Assembly: GCA_013141065.1 (NCBI GenBank)
Contig: JABFRR010000008.1
Span: 581,773-645,772, forward strand
DNA: 64,000 nucleotides
Direction of reading: 5' to 3'
Origin: Bacteriovoracaceae bacterium
GTDB lineage: Bacteria; Bdellovibrionota; Bacteriovoracia; Bacteriovoracales; Bacteriovoracaceae
Part shown: in pieces, positions 62,310 to 64,000 of the stretch
Layout: each line of letters begins with the position of its first letter
How positions within the stretch are numbered: position 1 is the stretch's first letter
Program-made: the position numbers and the translations under genes
Notes under the pieces: model-generated
The model's input: the letters and a program-made list of their open reading frames with translations, nothing else
Databases searched by the model: none
Told to the model about the DNA's origin: nothing

Positions 62310-62705
62310 ATGAGTGAAAGCGATTGGCTAGAAAAAGAATTTAAGAATATTGAATTTGGAGATAAAAGACTTCGCGATCGCTTTTTCTCTATGGCGAATA
62401 TTTTTTCACGACGTCCTGACGAAACTATTAATAAAGCGGTAGTTAACTTTGCAGATAAAAAAGCAACTTATCGTCTCTTCAGTCACAAGAATTTCTCGTC
62501 AGATAAAATATTATTTGAGCATCGTGAGTCTACTTCTTCGAGACTTCAAAATGAATCTGTAGCTTTGATGATTCATGATTCTAGCTTTTTTAGCTTCAAT
62601 TCAAAAAGATCTATAAAAGGCTTAGGTAATATTGGTGGAAAAGCTGGAGATCAAGAGACTCATGGTTTTATTGGACATTATAGTTTAGGGCCTGTCAAAA
62701 AATAA
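62310..62705 (+). pseudogene. IS4-family (Tn5/IS50-like) transposase, N-terminal fragment
   Basis: 131 residues, beginning MSESDWLEKEFKNIEFGDKRL, then the KATYRLFSHKNFSSDKILFEHRE block and VALMIHDSSFFSFNSKRSIKGLGNIGG. These match the N-terminal DNA-binding and early catalytic region of the IS50R/IS4-type transposases (E...GD.R...; KA.YR...; H..; vhDtt). Reading stops at 62705, where an ISAzo13-type element begins, so the rest of the transposase is missing. Only the first catalytic Asp (HDSSFF) is left. It is a dead remnant that predates the second insertion. Confidence 0.75.
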
Positions 62706-64000
62706 GTGCTCATTCTTGAGTCAAGATTTAGAGTTGGGTTTTATCGTATAATTCCATTCGCCGTGAAAAGAATGTTTTAGTAAATTTATTTTTTCCATTT
62801 CTTGCTTGGTAACTTCAATGCCCTTTTTATATGTCTTCTTATCAAGTCGGGCCTTAACTGATAACCCCGTTTTAGTTTTTGTAGAAGAAATTAAATTGAT
62901 AATTACTTCATACGAAAGTAATGGTTTTCCTCTCCAGTTTATACTGATAAAAGAAAATAATCTATGTTCTATTTTGTTCCACTTACTAGTTCCTGGAGGA
63001 AAATGACAGACTGTTATTTCAAGATTTTCTTTATTGGAAAGTTTTTGCACTTCTTTCTTCCAGAGTCTCGATCGATAACCATTACTTCCACCAGCATCGG
63101 CAAATATTAATAATTTATTTGAATCTGGATAGCGCTTAATTCCATTTTCAACCACCACTGCCTAATGCTTTCAACAGCAAACTCCGCAGTGTCTGAACTA
63201 ATTCCAACATTCACCCAGCCTTTATTATCTGCAATATCATAAACTCCATATGGTACTGCTTTTGATACTTTTTATCTGGAAAATCATGGCCATTAACTTC
63301 AACAGGTTTTCCTTTTTACTCAACTCCCTCCCAACATTTTTATAATTCCCTACTAATTCTTTCTTTTTAGCATCGACTGATATTACGGGATCATTGTGCT
63401 TTAGAAATTTTTTTTGCAATTTTATTAATATAAAGAAATTGCTTGTTGCGGTCTGGTTTGTCTGCGCCTTCTTTGGTTTTTTATTTCCTTGGAGACTATA
63501 TTCCAGATCATGAAGTATTGAGGCTACTGTTTGATGACAGACATCCAACTTTTTCTTTTTTTTTAAAGCATCGGAAATATTTCTTACACTTTTACAAGTC
63601 CATCGGAGTGGATTTTCAGGATCACCCCGTGTCTCTGGTTCAATAATCTCTTGCAAAATCTTTGTTAATTCGGGATTTGTTTCAGTAGATTTTTTACGAC
63701 CACCGCCTTCTCGACGAACTGAAATTAATTTTTAGGTTTCTTTTTTTAGTTCTTTAATTCCACGCCGAATAGTTGATACTGCAACGCCAGAAATATCTGA
63801 TATTATTTTTATTCCGCCGTAGCCTATAGACTCAGCTTCTGCCGCCAGCAAAATTCTCCGCTGTCGCTCATTGAGTTCAGGAAGTACTCCTGATAGTTTT
63901 ATTTTTAATTCATCCTGAAGTTTTTTATTCACTTCAATATGAAATCATATCTTTTTCGATTGGCCAAATATTATTTCAAGAATGATCACTTATTTTGGAC
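62696..64000 (-). mobile_element. ISAzo13-like element inserted in the IS4 remnant (runs to the window edge)
   Basis: Imperfect inverted repeats occur at both sides: left AAAATAAGTGCTCATTCTTG (~62698-62717) and, at the right, the complement of AAAATAAGTGATCATTCTTG (~63977-63996). The enclosed minus-strand gene resembles ISAzo13-family transposases. The right end reaches the window edge, so the target repeat cannot be read. It lies inside the IS4-like transposase gene. Confidence 0.65.
62721..63932 (-). pseudogene. ISAzo13-like transposase, multiply frameshifted
   Basis: Read 5'-3' on the minus strand, the pieces are: 63932-63732 (LNERQRRILLAAEAESIGYGG, the N-terminal helix-turn-helix), 63656-63237 (RGDPENPLRWTCKSVRNISDAL, KHNDPVISVDAKKKELVGNYKNVGREL), a stretch near 63240-63160 in another frame (YGVYDIADNKGWVNVGIS) and 63158-62721 (LLIFADAGGSNGYRSRLWKKE, then HFPPGTSKWNKIEHRLFSFISINWRGKPL). 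The DDE residues are the Asp in ISVDAKKKE, the Asp in IFADAGGSNG and the Glu in KIEHRLFS. At least four frame breaks separate them, so no active protein results. Confidence 0.78.

Overview
The window is AT-rich and densely coded. Gene content and gene order suggest a Bdellovibrionota bacterium, probably close to Bacteriovorax or Peredibacter. Pointers are short flagellins starting MGLRINTNV, recA-recX-alaS synteny, a Tad/Flp pilus locus, a TamA/TamB pair and many secreted proteins of unknown function. This placement rests on protein resemblance, not on a marker-gene tree.

Region by region. 0.1-7.8 kb: a helical repeat protein, TamB and TamA, with tamA broken by a tight cluster of small lesions. 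7.8-8.9 kb: promoter, structured leader, rplM and rpsI. 8.9-14.7 kb: a divergent UvrA paralogue, a membrane-anchored protein paired with a matrixin-type metalloprotease, and an AMIN-like periplasmic protein. 14.7-17.3 kb: lon. 17.4-19.8 kb: an IS110-family element of IS1111 type between two 304-bp direct repeats that duplicate the 3' end and terminator of rpoZ. 19.9-27.3 kb: an acyl-CoA synthetase, small signalling-like genes, a peptide-binding lipoprotein and alaS. 27.35-31.5 kb: recX split by an IS66-family element, then recA with an unusual upstream region, and pgpA. 31.6-39.4 kb: an uncharacterised protein, a hydrolase, an FHA protein, recG, greA, a zinc-ribbon protein and a UbiB-like kinase. 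39.5-48 kb: a giant Cys-rich secreted protein, a membrane acyltransferase-like protein, a polyamine pair (SpeD fused to a membrane module, then a membrane SpeE) and a GNAT protein. 48-51.7 kb: two flagellins, an RmlD-like reductase and a hypothetical gene. 51.77-51.96 kb: a 6S RNA on the minus strand. 52-60.1 kb: a Tad pilus locus in which TadZ and TadA form one protein. 60.1-64 kb: an orphan RHS/YD-repeat protein, a small secreted Cys protein and nested IS remnants.

How the parts fit. Envelope biogenesis (TamA/B), motility (flagellins), adhesion (Tad pilus) and secreted or surface proteins dominate, with a DNA-repair block (recA, recX, recG, the UvrA paralogue) in the middle. All transposase genes seen are broken by small indels, mostly in short homopolymers. 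The long housekeeping genes are intact, except tamA.

The items most worth a second look are: the IS1111-type element with a long structured non-coding end and the duplication around it; the SpeD-membrane/membrane-SpeE pair, which share a paralogous membrane module, with two active-site changes in SpeE; the 4 x 11-bp phased repeat array and the LexA-like palindrome upstream of recA; the 6S RNA; and the TadZ-TadA fusion. I saw no CRISPR array, no rRNA and no tRNA genes.
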